From Bacteroidota bacterium (GTDB lineage Bacteria; Bacteroidota; Bacteroidia; Palsa-965), in contig JAAFIA010000018.1 in the NCBI GenBank assembly GCA_013298545.1, positions 1 to 60,841 of the forward strand: DNA of 60,841 bases, given 5' to 3'. The notes under the pieces were generated by a model. It did no database searches and was not told where the DNA came from. It worked only from the letters and a program-made list of their open reading frames with translations. The translations under genes and the position numbers were made by a program. Positions 1 to 7,756 of the stretch are shown here, in pieces (within the stretch, counting starts at the first letter, position 1; every line of letters starts with the position of its first letter).

Positions 1-50
1 CCGTCGGAAGAATTTATCCCTAATAGGTTGCTCCTCAGCAGAGCCTATGT

Positions 51-446
51 ATGTTTCAATTCTTCATCGCAAAATTCTTTTACAAAAACTATATTTACAA
101 CTTGTCGAAATTTCCAGCCACGTTCACGTCCATTAATACAGGAAATGGAATGAAAAACAAACATGCTAAAAGTGATAAATGGTTTGACGCAACAAAATAC
201 CCATCAATAACTTTTATATCAACCAAAATTTCAAAATCAGCAAACGGTTATCAAGTTGAAGGAACATTAGAAATGCATGGGATTAAAAAGCAAATTGCAT
301 TTCCTTTTACATTCTCTTCAAATGTATTTCAAGGGAATTTTAAAGTAAATAGGATGGATTATGGAGTAGGCACAATGCAAGGAATGTCAAAAGAAGTGGG
401 CAATGAGATTAATTTGGATATTTCTGTACCTGTAATTAAAAAATAA
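51..446 (+). pseudogene. YceI-family protein, 5'-truncated
   Basis: YceI proteins are periplasmic or secreted lipocalin-like barrels that bind isoprenoid-type lipids. From residue 27 onward the reading frame matches the second half of the family: an INTGNGM...H core, the WFDATKYPSITF strand, a GTLEMHG turn and the NRMDYGVG strand before a short C-terminal strand. The first 26 residues look unrelated, and there is no signal peptide and no first half of the barrel; the family is normally about 170-200 residues and this frame has 131. No YceI-like continuation is visible in the other frames of bases 1-130. It is therefore read as a gene fragment joined to foreign sequence, although a start lying before the window cannot be excluded. 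It is A+T-rich like the next gene, which begins 4 nt after its stop. Confidence 0.6.
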
Positions 447-450
447 TACA

Positions 451-861
451 ATGAAAAAAATATTTTTTCACGGAATTTCAGCAGGAATTTTATCTGCAAT
501 ACTATGTGTTGTGTATTTAAATCTGTATCAAACAGCATTAGGTACATCTTTTGACAAAATTGTCAATATTGGTTCAATAATAGGAGCATCATTATTTGGA
601 TGTATGCTTATGTCAATTAGTTATTTCCTTTTGCTGAAATTTAAGAAAGAGAAATTTAAGGGGCTTCTTAATTTGGTAATAGCACTGTTATCTTTTGTGA
701 GTATTATGAGTTCACTAACCTTTAGTTTACCATTAGATATTGAAGCACCTGAATTATTTCCGGGACTTTCTGTCCCAATGCACTTAATTCCAGCATTAGT
801 ATTCTTTGCTATTGAACCATTCTTTAGACAAAATGATGCAAACATTGACATCATAAAATAG
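451..861 (+). CDS. small four-helix membrane protein (DUF6069-like)
   Basis: A 136-residue protein with four predicted membrane helices at about residues 5-25, 40-63, 71-93 and 108-124. The spacing and the segment ELFPGLSVPMHLIPA resemble the DUF6069 family of uncharacterised Bacteroidota membrane proteins, which is recalled from family knowledge and not tested here. No catalytic motif is visible. It follows the YceI fragment by 4 nt, so the two were probably one transcript. A strong terminator hairpin follows at 885-925 and an attC-like repeat at 1032. The gene is clearly more A+T-rich than the core genes after 1600, which together with the repeat suggests acquisition as a cassette. Function unknown. 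Confidence 0.7.
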   Translation: MKKIFFHGISAGILSAILCVVYLNLYQTALGTSFDKIVNIGSIIGASLFGCMLMSISYFLLLKFKKEKFKGLLNLVIALLSFVSIMSSLTFSLPLDIEAPELFPGLSVPMHLIPALVFFAIEPFFRQNDANIDIIK

Positions 862-884
862 ACAACACATTTTATAAGTTTAGT

Positions 885-925
885 AAACCAACAAATGAAT
901 GCAAGCCACCCATTTGTTGGTTTTT
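885..925 (+). terminator. rho-independent terminator after the membrane protein gene
   Basis: A perfect 13-bp stem, AAACCAACAAATG with CATTTGTTGGTTT, closes a 13-nt loop and runs into a T tract. It ends the YceI/DUF6069-like transcript. Confidence 0.85.
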
Positions 926-1031
926 GCATTTTGCATTGTGTTCTGACAATGCAAAAGGATAAAATTCAGCACTGACTTTCTGGACAATTTAAAAGTTATA
1001 TCTTTGTAATACGACAGAGAGAAGGGCATCT

Positions 1032-1164
1032 GCTAACAGGGGTTTGGCAAAAGCAGGGCTGACGTGCTTCGTAGAAACATTTGTGCAAGGTTCAACATTT
1101 GTGCTTCGTATGAACAGTAGTGCTAATAATCCCCCACAACGCAAAGCCGCAAAACGTTAGCGGC
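1032..1164 (+). repeat. attC-like cassette repeat, copy 1
   Basis: This 133-bp element starts GCTAACAGGGG and ends CGTTAGCGGC, so its outer ends are a perfect GCTAAC/GTTAGC inverted pair resembling the RYYYAAC/GTTRRRY core sites of integron attC sites. Inside are GGGGTTTGGC and GCAAAGCCGC, which pair partly. The core TTGGCAAAAGCAGGG and ACATTTGTGCTTC recur in the element at 40311-40427. An internal direct repeat, AACATTTGTGC, occurs twice 18 bp apart. It lies downstream of, and in the same orientation as, the A+T-rich gene pair 51-861, as an attC lies after its cassette gene. No integrase gene is present in the window, so calling it a true attC is inference. Confidence 0.65.
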
Positions 1165-1613
1165 ATACTAAAAACGACAGGGAAGGCAAAACAACCAGAC
1201 CTCAAAGAAACAACATCGCTACAACAGTATCGGGATGCAATTGACTTTTTGCAGACACCTATTCAGCTGCTTGACGCATCACGAATTCAGACATCTAATG
1301 TTTTGCAATCGCAGGCTACCAAAGAACTTGACATAAATAACGCATTAGGTTTAAATGTTCAGACATTTGATAGATTAATCCACGCGACAAATCAAGCGCA
1401 ACCTGATCCTGATCAAACTGGTGTTGAATATCGGCGGGCAGCATGTTTAAAGAAGCGAATGCGGAATTAGGGAGAATTTGCGGGGAATGTGGTAAAGAAT
1501 GCTGTTTTACCAAAATTCGATCTATTGTCAAGTCGTAATGATGCACGACGTTACTTATTTGTTAAAAATCTGGCTTTAAAAAATCATTTTCCTCGTTTAC
1601 CTTTGCCCTCAGT
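1165..1613 (+). other. accessory spacer with an ORF relic
   Basis: This interval follows the attC-like repeat and precedes the SprT-like gene. One frame is open from the repeat to a stop at 1470 and encodes a plausible soluble segment (for example LDINNALGLNVQTFDRLIHA), but its only start codons lie inside the repeat. A second frame beginning with ATG at 1443 encodes a 31-residue cysteine-rich peptide (CGECGKECC) and could be the frameshifted continuation. I do not recognise the protein. The most economical reading is a decayed cassette gene. The last 16 bases hold the promoter of the next gene. Confidence 0.3.
1598..1605 (+). promoter_or_regulatory. TAnnTTTG promoter element for the SprT-like gene
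   Basis: TACCTTTG matches the Bacteroidota housekeeping -7 consensus and ends 8 nt before the ATG at 1614. No clear -33 TTG is seen. Confidence 0.65.
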
Positions 1614-2228
1614 ATGACGCATCAGGTAACCCGCAATCAAAACATTCTCGCGAAGTATATCCCCGCGCCTGCCGTCCCACTTATTTCTGACTGGATTTAC
1701 CACTTCAATTTCAAACTGAAAATCAAAAAAAGTCGGCAATCGAAGTATGGCGACTACCGCCCGCCCCTACCCGGAAAAAATCATCAGATTACCATCAACC
1801 ACGATCTCAATCAGTACGCTTTCTTACTGACACTCGTGCATGAAATTGCGCACTTGCTTTGCTACGAACGTTTCAAAAATCGGGTCAAACCACATGGCGA
1901 AGAATGGAAAGAATGTTTTCGCGAACTCATGCGTCCGATGATGCGCCTACCTGTTTTTCCCGACGATGTGCGTCAATCCATCATCACCTACATGCGCGAT
2001 CCCGCAGCTTCTAGTTGCTCCGATCCACAACTCATGCGCTTGCTTAAAAAATACGACAAGCCAAACGCAAAAAATCTTTTAGAAAGTTTGCCCGATGGCA
2101 CTCACTTTATTTTTGGCGAACAAGAATTTCGGAAAGGCCCAAAAATTCGCACACGCTACCGCTGCTTTCTAATTGGCACAAAACAGATTTACCTTTTTAG
2201 TGGATTGGCCGAAGTCGAATTGGTTTAA
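1614..2228 (+). CDS. SprT-like zinc metalloprotease-domain protein
   Basis: A 204-residue SprT-like domain protein. The zinc site HEIAH is at residues 76-80 and the third-ligand region HGEEWK at 94-99, the pattern of the SprT/Spartan metalloprotease fold. The N-terminal 70 residues fit the helix-strand lead-in of the domain (SRQSKYGDYRPPLPGKNHQITIN). The C-terminal 80 residues have no zinc-ribbon cysteines, unlike some SprT proteins. No signal peptide, so probably cytoplasmic. Relatives include the DNA-protein crosslink protease Spartan, but bacterial SprT roles are poorly known. The ATG sits 8 nt after a TAnnTTTG element. Its TAA stop is the first base of a 28-bp inverted repeat that belongs to the following 7-bp repeat array. 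Confidence 0.85.
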   Translation: MTHQVTRNQNILAKYIPAPAVPLISDWIYHFNFKLKIKKSRQSKYGDYRPPLPGKNHQITINHDLNQYAFLLTLVHEIAHLLCYERFKNRVKPHGEEWKECFRELMRPMMRLPVFPDDVRQSIITYMRDPAASSCSDPQLMRLLKKYDKPNAKNLLESLPDGTHFIFGEQEFRKGPKIRTRYRCFLIGTKQIYLFSGLAEVELV

Positions 2229-2535
2229 GTTCCAGATTCCAGGTTCCAAGTTCCAATGCACACACACTTCTAGAATTTGAATGCTTGACCCTTCAGCAAA
2301 AAAATGTACGTTCAGACCTTGGTCTCACAGCCGCGGCATTAGAATCCGAGATCTGGAACTTGGAATCTGGAACTTGGAATCTGGAATCTGGAACTTGGAA
2401 TCTGGAACTTGGAATCTGGAACCTGGAACTTGGAATCTGGAATCTGGAACTTGAAATCTGGAACTTGGAACCTGGAATCTGGAACTTGGAACTTGGAATC
2501 TGGAACTTGGAATCTGGAATCTGCAACTTGGAATT
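2228..2535. repeat. 7-bp tandem repeat array with inverted arm
   Basis: About 2351-2535 is built from head-to-tail 7-mers (TCTGGAA, CTTGGAA, CCTGGAA). At 2228-2255 a short block of the same units lies in reverse orientation; it is a perfect 28-bp inverted copy of 2459-2486, so a long stem can form. The array is free of stop codons in several frames on both strands, which creates false ORFs. It fills the gap between two converging genes and may act as a transcription barrier. Bases 2256-2350 are unique sequence with no gene. Confidence 0.9.
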
Positions 2536-3330
2536 TCACTCCGGTTTCTGCTTGCGAATGATGCGTCCAAACAATTTCGGGAAATGACGTTTGATCCAAA
2601 CCGCTTTTATTTCGCGGCCACCAATTAACACTTCTTCTTTTCCGGCTTGCGCAGCTTGAATAATTTGGTGGGCACAAGCTTCGGCACTAATTCCAGCAGC
2701 CGTTGCATCGTCCATTTTTTCATGGCGCGAACCATCGGCTTTGAGTGCGTTGACGGAGATATTGGTATTTATTTTTCCAGGACAAACGAGCAAAACGTTT
2801 ACGCCATGCTGTTCGGTTTCCATACGCAAAGACTCGTAAAACCCGTGCAAGGCGTGCTTTGCGGCAGAATATGCCGAACGAAACCAGAATCCAAATTTTC
2901 CGGCAATGCTACTGATGATGATAAATTGGCCACTTTTTTGGTTGAGGAAATACGGCAACACGGCTTTGGCAAGCGCAATGTTTCCAAAATAATTTACCTC
3001 CATAATTTTACGATCTACGTCGAGCGGAGAATCTTGCGCGAGGGCGCGTTGACTTACACCACCATTATTTACCAAAACATCAATGCGTCCAAAACGCGCA
3101 ACCACTTGCTCTGCAAATCCCGCATGCAATTCGGTTTGTGTAAGATCGAGTGGAAGAATAAAGATATGTTCAGCTGCAATGCTCAACGATTTTGCCACGC
3201 GTTCCAATTCATCCACACGCCGCGCCGATAAAACCAATTTAGCCCCTTGCTTTGCAAATGCTTGTGCCAAGGCTTCGCCGATGCCTGACGAAGCACCCGT
3301 GATCCAGACGATTTTATGTTGGTAGGTCAT
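2536..3330 (-). CDS. short-chain dehydrogenase/reductase
   Basis: A classical SDR of 264 residues. The nucleotide-binding motif TGASSGIGEA is at residues 11-20, NNGG at 88-91, the catalytic Ser in the IISSIAG strand near 140, and YSAAK with catalytic Tyr154 and Lys158. The SARR following strand 2 suggests an NADP(H) preference. Substrate unknown; close relatives are often annotated as general keto-reductases. The gene starts 1 nt after the stop of the DUF5723 gene, so both are on one minus-strand transcript. The stop codon lies at the edge of the 7-bp repeat array. Confidence 0.9.
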   Translation of the reverse strand: MTYQHKIVWITGASSGIGEALAQAFAKQGAKLVLSARRVDELERVAKSLSIAAEHIFILPLDLTQTELHAGFAEQVVARFGRIDVLVNNGGVSQRALAQDSPLDVDRKIMEVNYFGNIALAKAVLPYFLNQKSGQFIIISSIAGKFGFWFRSAYSAAKHALHGFYESLRMETEQHGVNVLLVCPGKINTNISVNALKADGSRHEKMDDATAAGISAEACAHQIIQAAQAGKEEVLIGGREIKAVWIKRHFPKLFGRIIRKQKPE

Positions 3331-3331
3331 A

Positions 3332-4765
3332 CTATTGCGCCCCGCTCGTTTCTTTATTGTCGAGCGGATTTTTCAAATTGAACCGCAACACACCAACCGC
3401 AACCGATAAGTTAGGATTCTTTGATTTATCAATAAACGTCAACACATCGCCCGTAGCTACATAAATTTCAAAAATACCAAACGTGCCAATGGTAAATCCA
3501 ACCGGAAGATTCCAACCCAAATCTGGATTACCCGAAAAACCGACATTGAGTTTTGCAGTGCCAAACAAATTCACTTCGCCACCAACCGCATAAAACGGCT
3601 GCGACAAATTAAACGATTCGTTATTCATTGGTACAACCACATCAGCACCAATTTGAATGCGTTCGCCAAGCGGCATACCGAAACCTAAACGCAAACGCGT
3701 GGGCAATTTTGTGTTGTAATCACTACCCGCATTGTAATTCATGATACCATTATTGCCAAACACAAAACCAGATTGGCCGCCCAAATCCCACGAGTTGATT
3801 CCAACCGCCGAAGTATCGAGCGCAGGCATGGTCGTATCGCTCGAAATCAACACATTGTTTGTCCAGTTAATCGAACCCGCATCCGTAATGGCCGCAGCGA
3901 AACGAAACTTGTCATTCAAAATCAATGAAGCACCTAAATCAATCGCCATTCCTTTTCCGGTTGCATCAAAAACCATCGATGTGCTCTGTGGTGTAAAATT
4001 CTGAATCGCACCATAATTGATGTCGTAATTGGTGGTAAACGAAGTATGCCCCACAAGTTGCCCGTCCTCAATTTTCACATCCATATTGCCAAGCCCCCAA
4101 ATGTATTTTGCACCAATTCCAACAAACAACTGAACGGGTTTAATGCCATCCGCATTTTCTGTCCCGAACGCCAGTAAACGTCGGCCATACGCCACATTCA
4201 ACTCGCGGTAATGCAAAAACGAAGCGTTTGTACCATCGAAAACAGACGAGATATTTTGCGTCAAAATAGAACTATCTTGATACGCTTGGGCATTGACCCC
4301 ATTGAATAAAATATCGGCACCGTTTTTATTGAGGCCCACATGTCCATAAGCCCTGTCGCGCAAGTTGATCGCTAAACCACCAAATTTTGGAAAGGCGATG
4401 GAGGCAGCCAACCAGTTCACGTTCATCTGTAAATTCAACCCATCGGGCGTGGTAAAGAGGTCGGCATATTTTTGTTTATCTGCCGTAGAAAATGAATCGT
4501 TCGGATTGGTCAACGCTTTGCGCAATGTTTTCACATCAATGGCTTTCGATTGCGCTGTAATACCAAAATTCAACACGCCAATAGAAAACTTATAGTTGTT
4601 TTCCCAACCCAAATTCGAAGGATTGACACCGATACATTCCCAATTGGTAAGCATGGCAGTAGAAGCACCGCCTTTGCCCGTTGCAGAAGGAATACCCATA
4701 TCAATCTGAGCAAAAGAACACGTTGCTAGAAAAGCAAAGAGGTTGAGAAGAAAAATTCGTTTCAT
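3332..4765 (-). CDS. DUF5723-type outer-membrane barrel protein
   Basis: A 477-residue exported protein. The ATG at 4765 is chosen because it opens a clean signal peptide (MKRIFLLNLFAFLATCSFAQ) and follows a TAnnTTTG element; a frame 8 codons longer is possible. The mature part starts with the conserved DMGIPSATGKGGAS...NPSNLGW segment of DUF5723, then alternating amphipathic strands with many Phe/Gly/Asn, ending in short strands (LSVAVGVLRFNL), as expected of an outer-membrane beta-barrel. DUF5723 proteins are widespread in Bacteroidota and have no assigned function. First gene of a two-gene operon with the SDR. Confidence 0.8.
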   Translation of the reverse strand: MKRIFLLNLFAFLATCSFAQIDMGIPSATGKGGASTAMLTNWECIGVNPSNLGWENNYKFSIGVLNFGITAQSKAIDVKTLRKALTNPNDSFSTADKQKYADLFTTPDGLNLQMNVNWLAASIAFPKFGGLAINLRDRAYGHVGLNKNGADILFNGVNAQAYQDSSILTQNISSVFDGTNASFLHYRELNVAYGRRLLAFGTENADGIKPVQLFVGIGAKYIWGLGNMDVKIEDGQLVGHTSFTTNYDINYGAIQNFTPQSTSMVFDATGKGMAIDLGASLILNDKFRFAAAITDAGSINWTNNVLISSDTTMPALDTSAVGINSWDLGGQSGFVFGNNGIMNYNAGSDYNTKLPTRLRLGFGMPLGERIQIGADVVVPMNNESFNLSQPFYAVGGEVNLFGTAKLNVGFSGNPDLGWNLPVGFTIGTFGIFEIYVATGDVLTFIDKSKNPNLSVAVGVLRFNLKNPLDNKETSGAQ

Positions 4766-4786
4766 ACGCCTAGTTTGGTTTAGAAA

Positions 4787-4794
4787 CAAAAATA
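4787..4794 (-). promoter_or_regulatory. TAnnTTTG promoter element for the DUF5723 gene
   Basis: On the minus strand this reads TATTTTTG and ends 21 nt before the ATG at 4765. It diverges from the hemJ promoter at 4849. Confidence 0.6.
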
Positions 4795-4848
4795 CGTTTT
4801 TAAAGCCAAAAGCGTATCAATCTATCCAAACAAGCAATCGAGAATGTT

Positions 4849-4856
4849 TACCTTTG
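4849..4856 (+). promoter_or_regulatory. TAnnTTTG promoter element for hemJ
   Basis: TACCTTTG ends only 4 nt before the ATG at 4861, so the transcript is predicted to be almost or fully leaderless. Confidence 0.65.
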
Positions 4857-4860
4857 ATAC

Positions 4861-5487
4861 ATGATTGATTACGTCAAAGCCTTGCACATTATTTTTGTGG
4901 TTTGCTGGTTTGCAGCCTTGTTTTACATGCCACGTTTATTGATTTACAACACCGAAGCAGCAGCCAAGCAAGAGCCAGAACGTTCCATTCTGAGTACTCA
5001 ATTTAAAATCATGCAACGCCGTCTATGGTATGGCATATCGTGGCCTGCGATGGTCTTGACGTATATTTTTGGGTTCTGGACTTCGTTTATGAATTTTAGT
5101 TTCTATTATACACAAGCTTGGTTTTACCTCAAACTCGCGTTTGTATTTGCGTTGACACTCTATCACCTTTACACACATATTTTATTTAAGCGTCAACAAA
5201 AAGATATTTTCACTTGGACTAGTATGCGTTTGCGTTTGTGGAATGAAATAGCAACGCTTTTACTTTTCATCATTGTTTTTTTGGTCGTCTTGAAGCAAAA
5301 CAATTCTTGGGTTTGGGGTGGCTTGGGCGTTATTCTGCTTGGTGCTACCTTGTACATTGCAACGCTCATCTACAAGCGATCGCGCGAAAATGATTTGAAA
5401 AAACAGGCACAGCAAACACCACAAATTCCTCAAGTAGCACAAACAAACACTACACCACCACCACCTGCTCCCCCATCAATTCCGTAG
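4861..5487 (+). CDS. hemJ: protoporphyrinogen oxidase HemJ
   Basis: HemJ oxidises protoporphyrinogen IX to protoporphyrin IX late in haem synthesis and sits in the inner membrane. The 208-residue protein has the family opening YVKALHIIFVVCWFAALFYMPRL, with conserved His9 and the first helix, followed by QFKIMQRRLWYGI, a helix pair around residues 60-100, LYHLY, and LRLWNE ahead of the last family helix. Five membrane segments are visible. The C-terminal tail is unusual: after a KKQAQQ segment come QxPQxP and a run of prolines (PPPPAPP) ending the protein. It converges with the hydroxylase gene at 5690 across a CGCAAAG repeat hairpin. Confidence 0.85.
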   Translation: MIDYVKALHIIFVVCWFAALFYMPRLLIYNTEAAAKQEPERSILSTQFKIMQRRLWYGISWPAMVLTYIFGFWTSFMNFSFYYTQAWFYLKLAFVFALTLYHLYTHILFKRQQKDIFTWTSMRLRLWNEIATLLLFIIVFLVVLKQNNSWVWGGLGVILLGATLYIATLIYKRSRENDLKKQAQQTPQIPQVAQTNTTPPPPAPPSIP

Positions 5488-5565
5488 AAACGGTCTAAAT
5501 TTTATAATTCTAGATGGCTTTTAATTTCGTGATGTCAACTGCTCTTTAAAAACAAAGCTATTTAA

Positions 5566-5687
5566 CCGCAAAGGCCGCAAAGGTTTACGCAAAGAGCGCA
5601 AAGGTTTTTGAGATTTTGTTCTTTGCGGACTTTGCGCCTTCTTAGTGCTCTTTGCGGTTATTTTTTTTTCGCAAAGCACGCTAAGGT
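5566..5687. repeat. CGCAAAG inverted tandem repeat / terminator-like hairpin
   Basis: The left arm holds repeated CGCAAAG units beginning AACCGCAAAG (5566-5575). The right arm holds the complement CTTTGCG units ending CTTTGCGGTT (5652-5661), followed by a run of nine T. One more unit, CGCAAAG, begins at 5672. The structure can fold into one long imperfect hairpin between two converging genes and probably ends transcription from the left. Similar short-unit repeats are common in Bacteroidota spacers. Confidence 0.75.
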
Positions 5688-5689
5688 TT

Positions 5690-6478
5690 TTAACTTTTCT
5701 CGCGCCGATCAACCACTTCTTCAAAATGTTTTTCGTAGTCGGCGTGATTGGTTCCCATAATTCGATCCCAGAAATTATAATACAAGCCAAAATTGCATTT
5801 CACCAAGCGATGATGCATGTTGTGGTGTGTTGACGTATTGCTCCATTTAAACAACCCATGCCGCACAAATTTTTTAGGGAATAATTCGTAACCCAAATGG
5901 CCCATCACATTCATGATCGTCATTAAAAACAGAAAAATTAAAATTGCAATGGGGTGTGCGGGAATCACTACCGCAACAAGTGGAATAATTCCGGCTTCAA
6001 TAACTGCTTCTGCTGGATGAAATGAAAACGAAGCCCAAGGCGAAGGATTGGTTGACAGGTGATGCACTTTATGCACGTACGGAAAAATAACTTTCCAATG
6101 CATGAACCGATGCGTCCAATAAAACCAAGTATCGTGCAGCACTAGCATCAAGGGAACACTCACCCAAAACCAAGTACAACCATATTCAGTAAGATCGGTA
6201 TATAAAAGTGTCCAGCCCTGCTTGCTCATCCAAGCTGTTAATACCGCCATGCAACCAAAAATAACAAACGTAGAAAGCGACCATAAAATCTCCATTCGAA
6301 TTTTAGCGTTTGATGGAAATGCTTTCTGAATGCGAAATCGCAACCAACGTTGCCGTCCAAGAACATAGAAAAACAGAAATGCACCACCTGCAATAAGTAA
6401 ATACCGCAACAAGGATGTGATGTAAACAATCACGGCCTGTTGCCAATACGACCATTCCGAAAAAAAATGATTATCCAT
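5690..6478 (-). CDS. sterol desaturase / fatty acid hydroxylase family protein
   Basis: A 262-residue membrane di-iron oxygenase. The histidine boxes are HDTWFYWTH (115-123), HKVHH (136-140), a later GH near 194 and THHNMHH (217-223), which form the eight-His di-iron site of the fatty acid hydroxylase superfamily. Membrane helices surround them (about 12-40, 68-90, 100-118 and 160-195). The family hydroxylates or desaturates lipids such as sterols, carotenoids or sphingolipid-like molecules; the substrate here cannot be told. It is transcribed alone, upstream of the rbfA/permease pair, and converges on hemJ. Confidence 0.85.
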   Translation of the reverse strand: MDNHFFSEWSYWQQAVIVYITSLLRYLLIAGGAFLFFYVLGRQRWLRFRIQKAFPSNAKIRMEILWSLSTFVIFGCMAVLTAWMSKQGWTLLYTDLTEYGCTWFWVSVPLMLVLHDTWFYWTHRFMHWKVIFPYVHKVHHLSTNPSPWASFSFHPAEAVIEAGIIPLVAVVIPAHPIAILIFLFLMTIMNVMGHLGYELFPKKFVRHGLFKWSNTSTHHNMHHRLVKCNFGLYYNFWDRIMGTNHADYEKHFEEVVDRREKS

Positions 6479-6526
6479 AGTGAATGATTTTATGCTTCAA
6501 TAATTATACGAAGCGAATTGAAACAC

Positions 6527-7747
6527 TCAAATTTTTACCGAAAGGTATTTGCGCGTATAAACACGAACCGGATACCAAGCCGCTAGCAATCCAATGCCCA
6601 GAACCGCCAGTACAATAAACAGCAAATCGCTACCGAAAACGTTTACGGGATAAGCATCCACCACAAATCCTTCGTCAAAACGCACAAATCCAAATTGCAT
6701 TTGCAGCCAACAAATCAACAAGCCAAGCCCCAGCCCAAGCAAAACACCCACAAACGAAATGAGTAACCCTTCGGTAAAAAATATCCGCTGAATCATTTTT
6801 TTGTCGGCGCCCATGCTCCATAACACACCAATGTCTTTTTTCTTTTCAATGATGAGCAAAGTCAACGAGCCGATGATGTTGAAGGTTGCGATGAATAAGA
6901 TGAATACAAGAATTACAAACGTCCACAACTTTTCCGATTGCAGCGTTTTGTACAGCAATTCATTTTGCTGAAACCGATTCTTCACCACAAATCCATTTCC
7001 CAGAATCGCTTTCACTTGTTCGGCAACCTCATCGCTATTTAATCCGTTTGTACCAATTTCTATTTTCGTACACTCGTTTGTGTAGTTCATCAATTCGCGC
7101 ACTGTTTCGAGCGGCACAATGGCAAATTTTCCATCAAAATCGCTACTCACGGTATAAAGACCAGAAACCGTTACCATGCTGCGATTGAACGGTTCTTCTT
7201 CTAAATTATTGAGATCAACACTTAAATTGCGATCGCGTTTGGGAACAAACACATTTACAGACGAATACTCGCCCACGCCCAGTCGCGTACCCACCTCGCG
7301 CCCAAGCACCGCACCTGCCATGCCATTGGGATGCAATTCGAGCGTGCCTTCCGAAACAACCGTATCAAATTGTGCAAGTTCTTCGTAAGCCGCATCAACA
7401 CCGCGAAGTGTAACAACGAGTTGTTGCTCATTGTATTCGAGCAACGCATTTTCCTCTACCACTTCTGCATAATAAACAAGTCCCGGAATTTTTTTGATGC
7501 GCGTTTTTTGCGTTTCGTTTAAGGTCAATGTTTTGCCTTTTTCGGCCACCACCAACACATCGGGATTGAAACAATTGTAAAGCGATCCAACCAAATCAGA
7601 AAGCCCATTCATAGCCGATAAAACAATGACGAGTGCCATGGTAACAACCGCAACACAAACAATCGAAATTCCCGTAACGATGTTAATCGCGTTGTGTGAT
7701 TTGCGCGAAAACAAATACCGACGAGCAACAAAAAAAGGGAATTTCAC
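6527..7747 (-). CDS. LolC/LolE-type ABC transporter permease
   Basis: A 406-residue FtsX-superfamily permease. It opens with FFVARRYLFSRKSHNAINIVTGIS, the start typical of lipoprotein-releasing LolC/E proteins, with membrane helix 1 at about 22-48, a large periplasmic MacB-like domain to about residue 270, and three helices near 275-300, 325-350 and 372-392. The start codon is GTG at 7747. LolCDE extracts lipoproteins from the inner membrane, but no LolD ATPase is adjacent. It lies 9 nt downstream of rbfA and should be co-transcribed with it. Confidence 0.85.
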   Translation of the reverse strand: MKFPFFVARRYLFSRKSHNAINIVTGISIVCVAVVTMALVIVLSAMNGLSDLVGSLYNCFNPDVLVVAEKGKTLTLNETQKTRIKKIPGLVYYAEVVEENALLEYNEQQLVVTLRGVDAAYEELAQFDTVVSEGTLELHPNGMAGAVLGREVGTRLGVGEYSSVNVFVPKRDRNLSVDLNNLEEEPFNRSMVTVSGLYTVSSDFDGKFAIVPLETVRELMNYTNECTKIEIGTNGLNSDEVAEQVKAILGNGFVVKNRFQQNELLYKTLQSEKLWTFVILVFILFIATFNIIGSLTLLIIEKKKDIGVLWSMGADKKMIQRIFFTEGLLISFVGVLLGLGLGLLICWLQMQFGFVRFDEGFVVDAYPVNVFGSDLLFIVLAVLGIGLLAAWYPVRVYTRKYLSVKI

Positions 7748-7756
7748 AGCACCTGA

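Noticed and set aside
1120-1164. Start of the 1120-1470 frame as a true N-terminus
   Set aside because: The first 15 codons are inside the attC-like repeat and are not protein-like.
2351-2535. CRISPR array
   Set aside because: Units are 7 bp with no spacers and there are no cas genes in the window.
2285-2677. Overlapping ORFs on both strands through the 7-bp array
   Set aside because: They exist only because the repeat has no stop codons; composition is the repeat peptide and the true SDR gene covers part of the region.
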